Positions 21,475 to 33,924 of a stretch of DNA of 64,000 bases are shown in pieces. Under the pieces are notes generated by a model. That model ran no database searches, was not told where the DNA came from, and saw only the letters and a list, made by a program, of their open reading frames with translations. The stretch is from Spirodela intermedia (taxonomy: Eukaryota > Streptophyta > Magnoliopsida > Alismatales > Araceae): assembly GCA_902729315.2 (NCBI GenBank), contig LR746270.1, positions 4,528,221 to 4,592,220 of the forward strand. The letters run 5' to 3'. The translations under genes were made by a program, and so were the position numbers. Each line of letters opens with the position of its first letter. The first letter of the stretch is position 1.

Positions 21475-22543
21475 AAGAGGATCGCAATAGGGGTGCTGAG
21501 GGCTTCAGAAATGGGTTCTTGCAACAGCCGGGGGTTCTTTCTCCGTGATGAATAAACAGGTGAGGAGGAATATAAAGGTGGCGGCTGCACATGCTCATCT
21601 ATTCGCGATCGGTAGGAAGGTACCCGATCTTCCGTACAATAATCAAGCGCTCTCTCACGTGGGTTCCCTCGATTGTGGGCCTCATTCACTCTCACCCCTC
21701 CCTTTCTCTCTCTCATTCCACCGCGCGTCTTGATGTGATCGTCTTTCCACTAAGGCTGTGAGAACGAATCTACCTTAAATCATACCACGGTACTTAGTAA
21801 GTCCATGCCTATAAAGTGCAGTCTGGTGCTCCCTTCCTTCTCTCGGGCCGGGAAGGGGCGGGGCGCGTTCGTAAGTCCATGCCTTTCTGTTCTTCACCAG
21901 GGAAGAGGACGACCTCAGAAACCCACCCCCAGCCATTCACTCTTAATTGGCACAATGTTAATAGGATCCGTACGGTCCGCCTCACAGAAAAGACGATGTA
22001 CGTTACTATACTCTTGATGTTCGGGATATCACCCCTAGAGAGAGAAGGGGGGAGAGAGAGGAAGCGACAGACAGACTGCGGGGGTCAGTGAATGGAGAAG
22101 ACGCGGAACAGCAGCAGCAGTTCTCCGCCTTCGAAAGAAAACAACAGGGACCCCAGTCACTTCAGAGAGGTCCGGTCCCACTACCACAACGACTCGGAGA
22201 TGAACGTCGGATTCATCCCGGGTCCATTAGAGCTAGCCACTAACGGTTATCGGATCCTGGGAGGGAGACCCAACAACTTGCTACGTGGCTACCCATCTTT
22301 CGTCGCCAGAAATCGTCGGAACTCGTCCACGTGTCGACTGATCGGCCACTGCTTTGTTTCTTCACGGCGGCTGATGACGCGGCCGGTTCAGACTACGAGG
22401 CCCGCGTCAGGATCCCGAAGCCTCGTGGGCAAATGATCGGCCCACCAGCTCTCTGGTCTGCGATGTAGATGGGCCCAGCTTTTACTGCAATCGGCCCAGT
22501 TCGTTACCGCGAAACATATTCACATACCGTCGCAAGCCGGCCT
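20472..22543. other. Intergenic region left of PRT1
   Basis: The left part is repeat-derived. It includes a (GA)n microsatellite at 21443-21472. Between 22230 and 22510 are several GGCCCA words, as seen in promoters elsewhere in the window, but no gene with a start in this region was recognised. The part nearest 22543 would be PRT1 3' UTR. Confidence 0.4.
21443..21472 (+). repeat. (GA)n microsatellite
   Basis: This is an uninterrupted GA dinucleotide tract in a non-coding region. Confidence 0.9.
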
Positions 22544-23783
22544 TCAAAGACCGCTAGCTCTTTCAGAGAACCGGTCGGTGATGTCGGGCCTGTCCGGGCC
22601 GCCGTCGAAGCCCGGCCCGACCCGCCGCCTCTTCACCATGCAGAACTCGATCAGCTCGAAAACGTGGTCGGGGGTGTGCCGCTGGTTGAACCGGGCCGGG
22701 AAGTTGGAGCGGGCCTCGTAGCAGGCCTCACAGAAGTCGAAGCCCATCTCCTCCTGGCAGTCCGTACACTTGTACCGCTTCCCAAATATAGGGTACATCT
22801 GCAAGCAGGGGAGGCAACCCCCAGAGGCCAGTGGATTTCAATGAAAGCCCGAGGGTTCTTCAGATGATAAAAATCAAAGAACGGATAAAATATCACGATT
22901 AATTTATTCATTAATTGGAAATTTCCGACGAGGAACAGTAACTGTAGGGCTAATTATTCGTGAAGAAAAATTACATAACGAATTTTTTTTTGTTTTTTGT
23001 TTTTTTGAAAAGATGATGGGAGGGATGGGAGGACTCACCCCACAGGAGTCGCATCCGATCCCCCAATGAATTCTAAGCAACTGCTCCATGGACGCTGGCG
23101 GTGAGTCCTCCTGCCTGGAGAGCCGGGCGGGTTGCTCAGCTTGTGAGGCGCCTGGGATCACATTAAAATAAAATAAATCCGTCTGGCACTAGCCCAAGAA
23201 ATATACGCCATAAATGAGATATTTTGGGCCAAATTGTTCCAAAATTATTCCCTCAAAAAAAATGTTTACTGGAGGGGAACAATTGGGGAGAGAGAGAGAG
23301 CTTACTGGAGGGGGGTCTGGCTTGAACAAGTGCTCTCCTAGAGGCATACTCATCGGGGAATCGCTTCTCCAAGAAAGCATCAAGATGGAGGCAAACCTGT
23401 GGCGACTCTCCGGGGTGCACGCCCTGGCAGACTCGGCATCTGAGAGAGTCTCTCCCCAGGCTCACAGCACACAGCTCACAATAGGCTGGAAAACGAAGGG
23501 CAGGGAGGGAAGGTTGAGCAGGGGGGGCCTCGATGGGAGCAACAACTGGGGGAATGAGGAGGTCTCACTGTGTCCACAGTTGAGGACTGTGGGGCGGAAG
23601 AGCAACTGCTCACACCCGGCACAGAGAGCGTCAGAAATAGAAAGTTCTGCGGAGGCTTCTCCCCTGACGCCATCTTGCGGGGACTTTCCGTTTGCTCCTG
23701 GAAACAGCGACGAATGCACAAAATTGAAGGCATTGCCTTCAAAAATATATAGAAAGTACAGAGGGAAAAGGCACAGATGGGAG

Positions 23784-23814
<31 letters not shown>

Positions 23815-26800
23815 TTGCTGCTTACGGCAGGGAACATCTTCGATAAACTGAGGGGAGAAACGGTTCCTCTTCCTTTCTGTATCTGAGGGATGATACAATG
23901 AGGTAAGTGCAGAGCATGACGGGGGTGGTGCTAAAATATGCTAAAAGTGGAGAAAATAAAACCAGTGACAAAGTGCCATCTGATGTTAATTGATCTTAGA
24001 AAGGAATGGTATCCAAATTCTGCGAAAATAAAATCCTAACCGAGAAATCAAGCAGCTGACACACAATTTAAGTTACAATATGCAACTGCGGTTTATTTCC
24101 TTCTAAAAGTGGGTGCCCTTCAGTCGATGGGAACTTCATCCAGGAGCTCGCTGTTGTGTAACTCCATCCAAAGAGAATTTTTTTTTTGAGCTGAAAGAAA
24201 AAGCTAAATATGCTATAATAAAGGAATGCTGTATGACCGAAAAGGAATGACCACAAGCAAGCCGGTGTCAAAGTAGAGTGATGCAACAAGAAAGAAGATC
24301 ACGTTGAAGAACCAAAACTTTCTGTTACAAACCTCCAGAGATTTGGGCGTGCACGCCATAGCCCTACCTTGGAAGTGGCTCCTCTCACGGAGCTAATGGT
24401 TCTCTTGTATTAGAGAACCAGACAGAAGAATTTATCAATGGAAAATAGGAAGAACAAGTAGAAGGTTCGAAGACAACAAGAAGGGTTCCTGAGGTCGGAC
24501 CGACCCTCAGAACAGGAGAGCCCGAATCGGATTCCCAGGGACGGATCTCCCACTGCAGTCCACAGCCATCTCTCAAGAAGGCCCTAGTACATTATTCTAT
24601 AGTGGTGCCCCCCCCTCAACGTGGGGGGTCTAGGTCATTTTTGAAGACGACAGTTGACTTCGTAACACTTTCCTATTTCCAGATGAGGATCTATGTTTCT
24701 TCACACAGCCGTCTCTCAAGAAGACATAATCTACTGTCCCTCAATATGGGCAATTACTCAGAAAATATTTTTCTTCATAATCAAATCATTTTCCCATCCT
24801 TCACATTTGAGGACTAGAGCAGAATTTTCATCATAAGAAGGGCTCCAATTTCGTCACGCGAGCAGTCATCAGAAGGTAGAGCATTTCCAAAATTGATTTG
24901 CCTGGAGAACTAAGTACCGTTTGTTTTCATCAGACGTGATCTATTTTTTCTATTGAAGGCAATTAAACGACCAAATTAGTAATTAAAATAACGTAACAAA
25001 TCATTCCCACATAAAATTCAATATTCATGCAATATATTCGTTCAAATGTTTGGATTCTGAGAGCTTACTGAGCACTTCTTCTTCCCTCCTCTTGTAATCT
25101 GCTGGTTTTGATTTCCGGAGAAGATTATGGAGCAATGGGCAGATTGCAGGAAAATATTTGTATGGATTCCTGCAGATGGGACAGCGGGAGTCCTTGACAC
25201 AGTCCATGGCAAGGAAGGTACACCAAAAGCAGGAAATGTGGCCACAAACTGCAACACGGAAGAGAGGAACGGCACTAAATGAATAACTCAAATGAAGTCC
25301 TTAACAGATATTCGGAATTCGAGGCACCACAAACAGTTCTGACCACGAACGACTGGCTTATAAATGAGATCCCTGAAACAGAAGGGAAGCATTAAGATTA
25401 GTCCCAATATCTCTCAAGGGCAGGGTAGAAGCCATCAAAATTTACTTAAAATCAAGAAAAAAAAATAAATAAATAAGAAACAAAAGGATGACAGTACTGG
25501 TGAGAGGTTCAGAGAAAATATCGAAGTACAGAAGATGTCATCGAGACATAATTTCTTTCTTTTTCAGATGAAATTTCTGTTATTATGAGTGAGGATGTTT
25601 CCATAAAATAGAAAGGAAGACCGAAGACATGACCGCCAAACAGTGTCAACGATTTCAATCGGTATGAAAATATTTTCCAGAAATAGCGATTTTTTGCTCC
25701 TAAATTTCTATGCTATTAGGAATGAGGTTCACTGTGTTTTGCATAACCAAACATATACTAAATTTTAGCGAGAGCGAGAGAGAGAGGAACGTGATGAACT
25801 AGTACCACAGGGGGAGGAACTGCGGTTGATAAATCAAAGGGAGGGGAAAAAAAAGAAGAAGGGTAACTGAAGTTAATAAAGTAAAAAACACTAAGCATCT
25901 AGTGACGCGCATTTGTTTTTTCTTCTCAGTGCGTAGTTTCCAGAGCTATTATTGAATTAAAATTCAAACAGTGGTGTACGTGTCATGTATATTTTGACTT
26001 CAATCTCGGAAACTCCATAGGATGATAGGTCCTGTAGTTAGGAATATAGAGCTCGAAACGATATCTTGCTCATGAATATGGACCAAGAAAGTGAACACAT
26101 TGTCAACATAGTGGAGCACCGAGAGCAACTGCAGCCACCTATCCTTCTCACCATGTTCAAGCAATCGTTGGATGATCACAAGGAACTACAAAATTAAAGA
26201 GCCCGTAATAATATGGATAGAAAGATAAAGAACCAATGAATGCCATCAGGGGAGATTCGTACAACAAAAGAATGAATGGAGCTGTGATTTTCTAGGGAGG
26301 GTCATGAATGGATGACACATTGTTTATTTCAAGGTAGAGCTAGCATGGGTCCATGATGATGATGTCCCGAAACTTGGAAACAACCCCAAGGTTCTCTTCT
26401 ATAGCAGTTTTAATGACTATAGCACACAGACAGACAATATATTGTTGTTAAAATCATATTCACAGATGATTCCAAAAATAACACTAGGACCAAAAAGCCA
26501 AAGAGAGTCAGTCTATAAGAATCCTGGATGAAATTTATATGAAAAATTCATATAACTTATTTTGATAACAAAATTAGTTGTTTCCAGAGCATTTGATTAT
26601 TGCTGATTGTTAGACGAAAGGGTTACCTAAGCCAAGAAATGGATCGATATTAACAAGCAGTTTTGCCTCATCTTGTTAAAAAACGTAAGAAATCTAGTTG
26701 CTATCATTTAGTTCTTGATCCATAGAGTTAATTGAAAGTAATCCGTTGCAAGGTCTCATTTGTAGATGAGATCAGTTTCAGTTCAGTATACTTCCTTTGA

Positions 26801-27404
26801 CATAAACCTACATCAGAAACGAATCATTGCAGTAAGCACTGTGCGAATTATACGTCTACCTTGTTTGCTCCTAATTTTCTTTCCGACTCAAAAATAGCAT
26901 AGTAGGGTATCAAGAGAACGTTTCATATCCCTGATTCCAAAAGGACCAATAACCTGAGACTACAGCCTCTGAATATATTAACAAAATCAACGTCAAGGGA
27001 TTAGTTTTTCCGCGATCAAAGGCGAAGAAAACAAAGTGCTCGGGGCCTCGATAACAAGGGAATGCAGAATCTGATTGACCTACGAAGGAAATTCTGGAAA
27101 CAAGAGAAACGATATAAATATGACCAAAGAGGAGGCAAATACCCTGAAAGGAAAACAAGTGAAATTCCCTTCTAACGCAAAACCATCATCGATAAAATCA
27201 AAGAAAAATAAGTCTCCCTGCGGAGAGAGATACAGGTTGAAGGAATCCAAGGAACATGTATAACCGTGTATCTATTTACAGAGAGCATTGAAATGTTCGA
27301 ATTTACAAGCAAACGCAGCATTCGAACAAGTCGTCGGCCTCGGCAGGGCTCGATGTCGAGGGCGGGCTCCCTGATTCTAGGCCACCGGAGGACGAAGGTT
27401 CCAT
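22544..27404 (-). CDS. PRT1: E3 ubiquitin ligase PRT1 (PROTEOLYSIS 1), N-degron pathway
   Basis: PRT1 is the plant N-recognin for aromatic N-terminal residues. Coding exons (minus): 27307-27404, 25344-25372, 25069-25248, 23569-23697, 23306-23485, 23039-23151 and 22544-22798. All phases match, giving 327 residues. RING 1 spans about 29-68 (CCVC, CGHISCFWC, CPIC). RING 2 spans about 128-165 (CAGC, CGHTYCELC, CRVC). A ZZ zinc finger lies at about 239-288 (CDSC, CTDC, DFCEAC, HTPDH). This RING-RING-ZZ order is specific to PRT1. It is shorter than the Arabidopsis protein (about 410 residues), mainly through a short linker between the RINGs and a short tail. Exon 2 is a 29-nt micro-exon inside RING 1 whose donor GTCAGA is weak. 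The ATG follows a TATA box by about 75 bp. Confidence 0.9.
23790..23814 (+). repeat. (GA)n microsatellite in PRT1 intron 3
   Basis: This GA tract lies between PRT1 exons 3 and 4; it is a simple repeat only. Confidence 0.85.
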
Positions 27405-27479
27405 GTCTCCGGCCGTCGCCGACTCCTCTCCGACTTCCTCCTCGTGCAGCTAGATCATTGACTTTCCTCGTGCGTCACA

Positions 27480-27489
27480 GTATTTATAG
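27480..27489 (-). promoter_or_regulatory. Candidate TATA box of PRT1
   Basis: The minus-strand word CTATAAATAC lies about 75 bp upstream of the PRT1 ATG. Upstream of it (27540-27600) are TGGGCC-type words, giving an ordinary plant promoter layout with a short leader. Confidence 0.6.
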
Positions 27490-28609
27490 CTGTAGATTGC
27501 AAACCCAGACGTATAGCACGATTTCCAAGGTCATAAATGGCCCGGTTGTCGGGTTTTGGCCCATCTACACATTATGGGCCGTCCTTTCCCCGATTTACTC
27601 CTTTCTGACTCGGGAATATTAGTGGACCGGATTTAGTCTCTTTCGCTGGGCTCTCAGGAGGTCTCGTATGAGCCCATTACGAGTCGCACCTCAGCCGAGC
27701 TATCAACGTACGCTCCGAGTTTCCTTTTCTCATCCAGGGTTACGTGTCTAGAAAGTACTAAAGATATGTGGTCAATTCCCTTTGACGTCAAAATGACACG
27801 TTTCCACTGTGATCAAGCGGCAGCCAAACTGACCAGGTACACGTGTCAGTGAGTCTAACCTGGGCCTTCTCAGGACAGCGCTTAATGCGGTGGTCGGCCC
27901 ATTTACTGTAGTCCACGCCGGCCCATTTACTGTAGCTTAGTTGACCAGAAAGTCAAATGAGGCATCTGAGTCCCACTTACTGGGCGCCGAGCGGATCGTG
28001 GTGGGCCAATCACCAGCCACCCGAGCCTTTACACCCGTCTCAACTCCGAACCGAGGCTGGCCATCCTAAGCCATAATGACCGTACTCCGGAGCTGAGGCT
28101 CTTCGACCGGCTCAGCCGCTGCAGCTTGCCCTAACCCCATCAAGGATGACGTCCCACGGGTGTGCCAAAGCGGGCTTAATACCCACCTAGGTTGGGGAGG
28201 GCCTACTCTGAATGGGCTAAGATCATTATGAAGGGCCCACGGGTCCTTCCCTAGTTCCAGATCACCAGGCTGAGGGAGTTAGGACCCCCCATGAGGCTCT
28301 ATTTTGGAGGGGCTATAGGGCCCCACTTACCTCATGACATGCGGACCAAGTAGAATGGGCCGTTCCGTGGGATTGAACTCCACATTACAGAAGCACTTGA
28401 GGAGGGCCGTTATGCACAAAATCATTGACATAACGCCCATTGGGAGGTCCCCCCAGCACCGACACATGGGCACACATCCACCCAAGTTGATGGATGACAC
28501 TCCTCCCTTCAAGCATGGCAGGGCCCAAGAGAACCTCTAGAAGACTTAGTCATGACCTGGTGAAGAAGACGATTTTGAAGAGGATCCTTTTAGTGAAGAG
28601 CTTGATGAT
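27490..28609. other. PRT1 upstream region grading into repeats
   Basis: Site II words are frequent to about 27600. A 17-bp direct repeat, CGGCCCATTTACTGTAG, occurs twice about 25 bp apart near 27895-27940. From about 27850 the sequence is moderately GC-rich and looks like the non-coding or LTR part of the gypsy debris to its right. No gene was recognised. Confidence 0.4.
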
Positions 28610-29330
28610 CAATGCAACTATGGGGACACTATGTGGGATTGGCCACAAGCTCTTCAATTTCTGCAACATACTCTAGTACATTTGTAGAAAAATGAGAAAT
28701 CTCCATCGTCACAGGGGTAAACCTAAAAGGTTGGCTCCACCATATGAGACAATTCTTCCATCTTAACCTCACTAATGATGACAAGTGGCTTTGGATAGTC
28801 ATGACATATTTGGACGACAAGCGACTCTCATGGTTTAGTTACTACGACCATCAATTTGAACCCAAAGATTGGTAAGACTTCAAGTGCCAATTAGCCCACC
28901 ATTGTGGGTACACCCATGACGATGCCTACTAGTGTTTATTACATGTAAGGTAGACTTTGTTTGTCTAGGAACTTGTAAGGACATGAGCATTTGGCTGGGT
29001 TCATTCCATACCTCTATTAAGACATCTTGATGTAGGCATTTATGGAGACTCTCAAGCCCAAGATTCAAGTGGAGGTAAGGCAATCTAAACCCTTGTGCTT
29101 GCACAATATCCAAGAGTTCACATTCACAACAGAGGCCTAGTTCAAGACTATTATTAGAGTGATCAAGTAGGAGGACAATGATATGTGCGCACTCTATGCA
29201 GCAAAGGAGAGGATGTTTCTTTAAAAAATTTGTATCGTTGTAATGAGGATTAGCGCCCACTGTGAGAGGGGCTGAGACATTCGTTAGGTTAGATAGAGAT
29301 GAACCTTCAAGTTTGCAAGACACACTAACT
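28610..29330 (+). mobile_element. Degenerate Ty3/gypsy gag fragment
   Basis: In plus-strand frames with stops, gag-like blocks are readable, for example the LDDKRLSWFSYYDHQF and DWQDFKCQLAHH-type region near 28810-28900. A long minus-strand open frame at 28880-29323 covers the same bases and is taken as chance. Confidence 0.55.
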
Positions 29331-31494
29331 ATATTTCAAGTGCAATAAGAAGTTTACACTTCAGCATTATTATAAAACATAGTTATAAATTTACATCGTA
29401 CAAGAAAGCGAGGATAACACATTGACATCTGATGATGAATTGTCACCACAAATGATTGAAAACTAGGAGGTGATAGCCACTCTCTTTATAGTTTCTTTGT
29501 AATCTATTTTGGGAGTCTCTACCAATTGTATTTTGAGTATTGATAATATGTTGATTATAACATAGCTTAAATCTTACAATCTAATATGTTATCATATTAA
29601 AAAAAAACATTTATTATTTCTTTGAATATTTCATGAAGTTTAATATTTTAGAGATTTTTTTAGAATTTTTCTCTGAGTTTTACAATCATAATTATTTTTT
29701 TTACTAAGATGAGAGAATTTTAAGAATTTTTGATATCTTTTTATGGTTTTTAGGAAGCCGATATATGCTTTGACAAACAAGATTTATTTTGTAGAGATGA
29801 GGTAACAAAATTAAGGGCTGAGGTGTTGACATGCGACATCATCAAATAGAAAGATAAAAAATCATCGAGAATGTCTACACAATCAATAGCAAATGAAACA
29901 TATTTATTGAGGGTGCAACAGATCTCAACATTAAAGAAGACCCTATGACTATGACAAGACCCCTAAATCCAATGCTTCAGATCAACTCAAGAGGAAACTG
30001 ACTCTCACATGATCTTATTGCAGCCAAAAAGATAAAAATACTCTCATTTAATTACAACCCTATATCAGACTCAGATGAATCAGCTCACGAGAAGACATAA
30101 TCAACCCTACACATGTACTCCCATACTCTCATGTAAATCTTTACACATTTAAGTTGCTATTTAGGGGCAAAAAACTGAACTTCGAATGTCCCGACGTTTA
30201 GTCAGCTTAAATGAAACCACATTGAGGTTCCGCATCAATCTTGAGGTGTTTTGAGTTGATTAAAGTTTTAGTTTGCGACTAAGATCATCAGAGAAGCATA
30301 CTCGAAGAGAAAACTATCTAGCCTTAACAAAATATAGAAGCCGAGGTAAGTTTCTACAAGTCTGATGCGTTCTGAGTGTGATTAATAGTCTAGCTTTTGT
30401 AGGTTTGAATAGATAAAGGTACAATGTTAACTTTGTATTATGATTTATTTGTGAATGTTCTCTCCCCCCTTCATCATCTTCTGCATTCCTAAATTTCTAT
30501 TTCCTCCTTTTTCAAGTGTGAAAATCTTTCTTACTTACCATCACCTCTCATTTGAGTTCATTTGATTTAAATCTATCAATCAAATAAAATTGTAACTAAG
30601 TAATGCATAATTATCATTTCATGTGGATCGACTTTGAACTTACCATAATACTTACCTAATTTAATATTTTAATTTAATAAATTTGTGATTCTAAATATTT
30701 TTGATCAATCGATTTTGAGACTTTTCAACGACCCTCGATTTTGTTTTATAAAGTATACAAGGTAGTGTGTACGACATTTAGGTCATGATCTTCATAGTAG
30801 AAGAGTCACTCATAACTTCATGTCTTCATCTTCTTAGTAGATAGGCATTCTTACCTCTTATATGACTCTATACGACATCATGTTCAGAGATGGTCATATC
30901 TCAAAAAGAGATGAATTATACATAATACTTCAAATAGTCATTTAGGACTACACTATTGTTCAAGATTCCTACCACTAGATCGTATTAATATCAAGGTCAT
31001 ATCAGGTATACAGTGGTGCACACTAAGATGAGTGGATATAAAATACAAGCTCTTTATGTTATATTTTCATGTAAATGAGATACAACATTCTTCACAGTGA
31101 TCATATATTTGTCTAAGACCATTAACACTACACAAAAATTAAAGTAAAATGTAGATACTTATATATTTAGGCTATCATACTTATCAACACTCTTTAGAGT
31201 GGCACTTCAAGTAGAATATATTATGCATCTCTTAGGTCCTTTGGTCACCTATCTATAATTTTTAAGAGAGTGTATACATTGCCTTAGTTCATTCAATCGA
31301 CCATGATATTATGTTACTTTCAAGTTCAATGTTGGTGAATCAATAGCCTTATCGGTACTCACACTTTTAGAAGAATCAGTTGAAGAAGTTTGTCTTAGAA
31401 TAATTATCTTAATGTCATAATGTCTTTCAAATCCATCATTTGATCCTCCAACATTCCTTACTTGAGTTTAATCTTATTGGTTAAAAAAGACAAC
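29331..31494. other. AT-rich repeat-derived sequence between gypsy gag and RT remnants
   Basis: No domain could be named. By position it may include a decayed protease region and other insertions. There is no gene with intron/exon structure here. Confidence 0.4.
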
Positions 31495-32210
31495 TTATGG
31501 TAATTATACATTAATTATATAACACTAAATAAGCTCATTATGATGGTCAACAAATTCTTAAAAGAACTCCACATGACGTGGATTTTATTCAAACTTGACC
31601 TCAAGTCAAGTTACAACTAGATCTATATAAATGAGGAGGATATTTGGAAAATGATATTTTTCATCCAATATAACTATTATGAGTATTTAGTAATGTCTTT
31701 TAGGTTCTCTAATGCCTCGGTTACATTTAAATCATTAATGAATTTGATCTTTCAATCACATTTGGGGTATATAGTTTTGATGTTACTTGATGACATATTA
31801 GTTTTCAGCAAATTAAGATAAGAGCACAAGAGGCACCTACAACTAAGTTACAACTTTTCGCATAACATAAATTGAGGGTGAATACTAAGATTTTTTTTTT
31901 TTTTAGAGACAATTCTGAGGCACTAAATCTTAGTTGAAGGGGTGGCCATATATGAGATAAAAGATCAAAGATATTTAAGAGTGACCAATTCTACAAAACT
32001 TGTGCCAACTCTAAAGGTTCTTGGGACTTACTAAATATCATAAGTGATTTGTCGAAGGCTATGTAAAACTTTTTTAGAAGCTAGCCCACCTCTTAAACAA
32101 AGATACTTTTGTGTGGTTTAAGTTTGCATAAGAGCTATTTGAAAGCCTTAAGAATGTCATAATTATTATATTGATATTGATTATTTCTAACTTAAAAAAA
32201 AAATTATATT
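31495..32210 (+). mobile_element. Degenerate Ty3/gypsy reverse transcriptase / RNase H fragment
   Basis: The order of RT blocks is recognisable: a KLDLKSSYNQI-like block near 31597-31632, a FRFSNASVTF-like block near 31700, the LLDDILVFS catalytic block near 31785-31812, then thumb and the start of an RNase H-like part to about 32210. Stops and frameshifts are present, so it is inactive. Confidence 0.7.
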
Positions 32211-32564
32211 AGAGACATGCTTTAAGGTTAGGCATAAGAATGGTTATGATATAAAGTGAGTATTTGATAGCCTGCTTTAACAAGGCTTTGACCCCCTCAA
32301 CACGTGTTTGATTTGCATATGTATACATATAGATAATATGCATACATTTATGAATATATGAATTATTTATCCAAAATTTATTACATAAATTTAGTTAAAA
32401 ACATACATATTATTATTAATGCTTACATGTTCATGCATTTCGATACCATTACCTAAGTTCTATTTTTTATATTTTAAATTTGATTAAATTCTATAGATTA
32501 ATCTCACTTGTCTACTTTAAAGTCAAGTAGATTATCTATAATAACATTTATTTCTTTTTTTTTG

Positions 32565-33790
32565 AGTTATTAGTTGTGCAGAACTTAGACGGATTTTATA
32601 GAACAAAAATATTTGAGAACTAGGTCATGGAGAGCCCTAAAACTAGAGCACAACTGAAAAGAGTGATAGGCTGCCCACATCCCCAAGGCCCACAGGCTGA
32701 AGTGACCAAGAGGTAACCATACTCCAAAGTATGCTCACCAAAGCAACCATGTGGGAACTTACATTCTAGGGTCTTTAGGCATGAACGACCAAGTGGTAAC
32801 CACACCCCAAGGTTTGCTCACCTAAACAACCAGGTGAGGACCACAATTCAAGGTCTACATGTCGGAGCAAGCGGGAGCTACAATCTAGGGTCCACAGGTT
32901 GGAGCAAGAGATAACCACAATCCAAGGTCCACTCACCAAAGTGATCAGGCGGGGACCACGCCCATAAAGGTCTGCTCACCGAAGTCACTAGGTAGGAACC
33001 ACACCCAAGGCCCACAGGTTGGAGCAATCAAGTGGAACCTCTCAAAACCTCGAGTGCTGGAATTGAAGCTTTAAATGTCTAAAAAGATCTTGGAAAAGGG
33101 TGATGACGCTGAACTTAAGAAGGATAAAAAGAAGAAAATGCTAGGGACATTTATTGTATCTCGCTCACCTCATTTTGGGTATTCTAGAGGACCCATATGA
33201 GGGCTGGCCGTAGGACAAACCCTCAAGGATCCCTCTCCCTTTCTTCTTTGAGATTGAATGAGGTTTTCTTCATTAAGTCTTAATTGGTCGAGAGAGGAGT
33301 GCATGGAGTAGGTTAGGCTTGCTAGGAAAGGAGGTGCACTCATCGACAAATGAGTAGAACCCGAGGTTGGCAAAGAAGACCTTATGACGAGTGTTCAATC
33401 CTATGCAGCACAATGACCTCTTGTCTTCAACATTAGATAGGAGTAGAAGTTAAATGTTAATGTATGGATTAATTATTTTATCATATGAACCTATCAATTC
33501 ACATTTTCTCTAAATTTCTACCTCTCGATTTCAAGATTTTCTTGAGATCTACAAACTCTTCTATCTCTCTATCTTGTGCCTTCATTTCTTATCATCTCAT
33601 CTTCATTCATCACCATAAATAAAGCCTCAACCCTATTTTAAAGCCCAATCTTAGTGAATATGACTTGAATTGATCACATATACTCAAAATTAATTAGAAG
33701 ATAGGTTTATAAATGTTTTGATTAATATCAACTTAAAGGCCTATGACATTTTAAGTTTAAGGATTATCAATGGCCATCATGTTGAACCTT
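32565..33790 (+). repeat. LTR-like repeat, copy 1 (carries a minisatellite)
   Basis: Its two ends are collinear with 35366-35965. At the left, the TTAGTTGTGCAGAACTTAGA segment matches TATTTGTGGAAAATTTAAACA. At the right, GGTTTATAAATG and TTAAGTTTAAGGA match GGCTTATAAATG and TTAAGTTTAGGAA. Copy 1 is about twice as long because of a minisatellite at 32640-33045. It separates the RT and integrase remnants of the gypsy polymerase. Whether it is a solo LTR or part of a rearranged element is not resolved. Confidence 0.5.
32640..33045 (+). repeat. Degenerate minisatellite
   Basis: Multiple imperfect copies recur of a unit reading roughly CCAAGGTCCACAGGTTGG, then AGCAACCAAGTGG and AACCACA. The phrases GCTCACCAAAG, GGTCCACAGG and GAACCACA recur four to six times. 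Copies vary in length and order, suggesting a higher-order unit near 100 bp. Confidence 0.65.
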
Positions 33791-33924
33791 ATAAAAGTGA
33801 AAACATTAGATGTTCTAATAATTCATCATTTACACTAATCAATACAACCTTGAGTACCTATTTGATCAATGCAAAGTACATGGTCAATATCACAAATGTG
33901 TATCTAATCTCATAGAATATTCAT
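33046..33924. other. Remainder of LTR-like copy 1 and flank
   Basis: This is AT-rich, non-coding sequence that holds the right part of the LTR-like repeat. Open frames at 33170-33373 and 33718-33915 show no domain. Confidence 0.4.

Noticed and set aside
21316-22436. Several 60-110 codon plus-strand open frames considered as a gene left of PRT1
   Set aside because: No domain, no consistent splice chain, and they cross a GA microsatellite; left as intergenic.
28880-29323. 147-codon minus-strand open frame
   Set aside because: It is antisense to a decayed gypsy gag region, shows no family match and has no gene structure.
32640-33045. Possible CRISPR-like array
   Set aside because: The repeats are degenerate, spacers are not unique and evenly sized, and the context is plant LTR sequence; this is a minisatellite.
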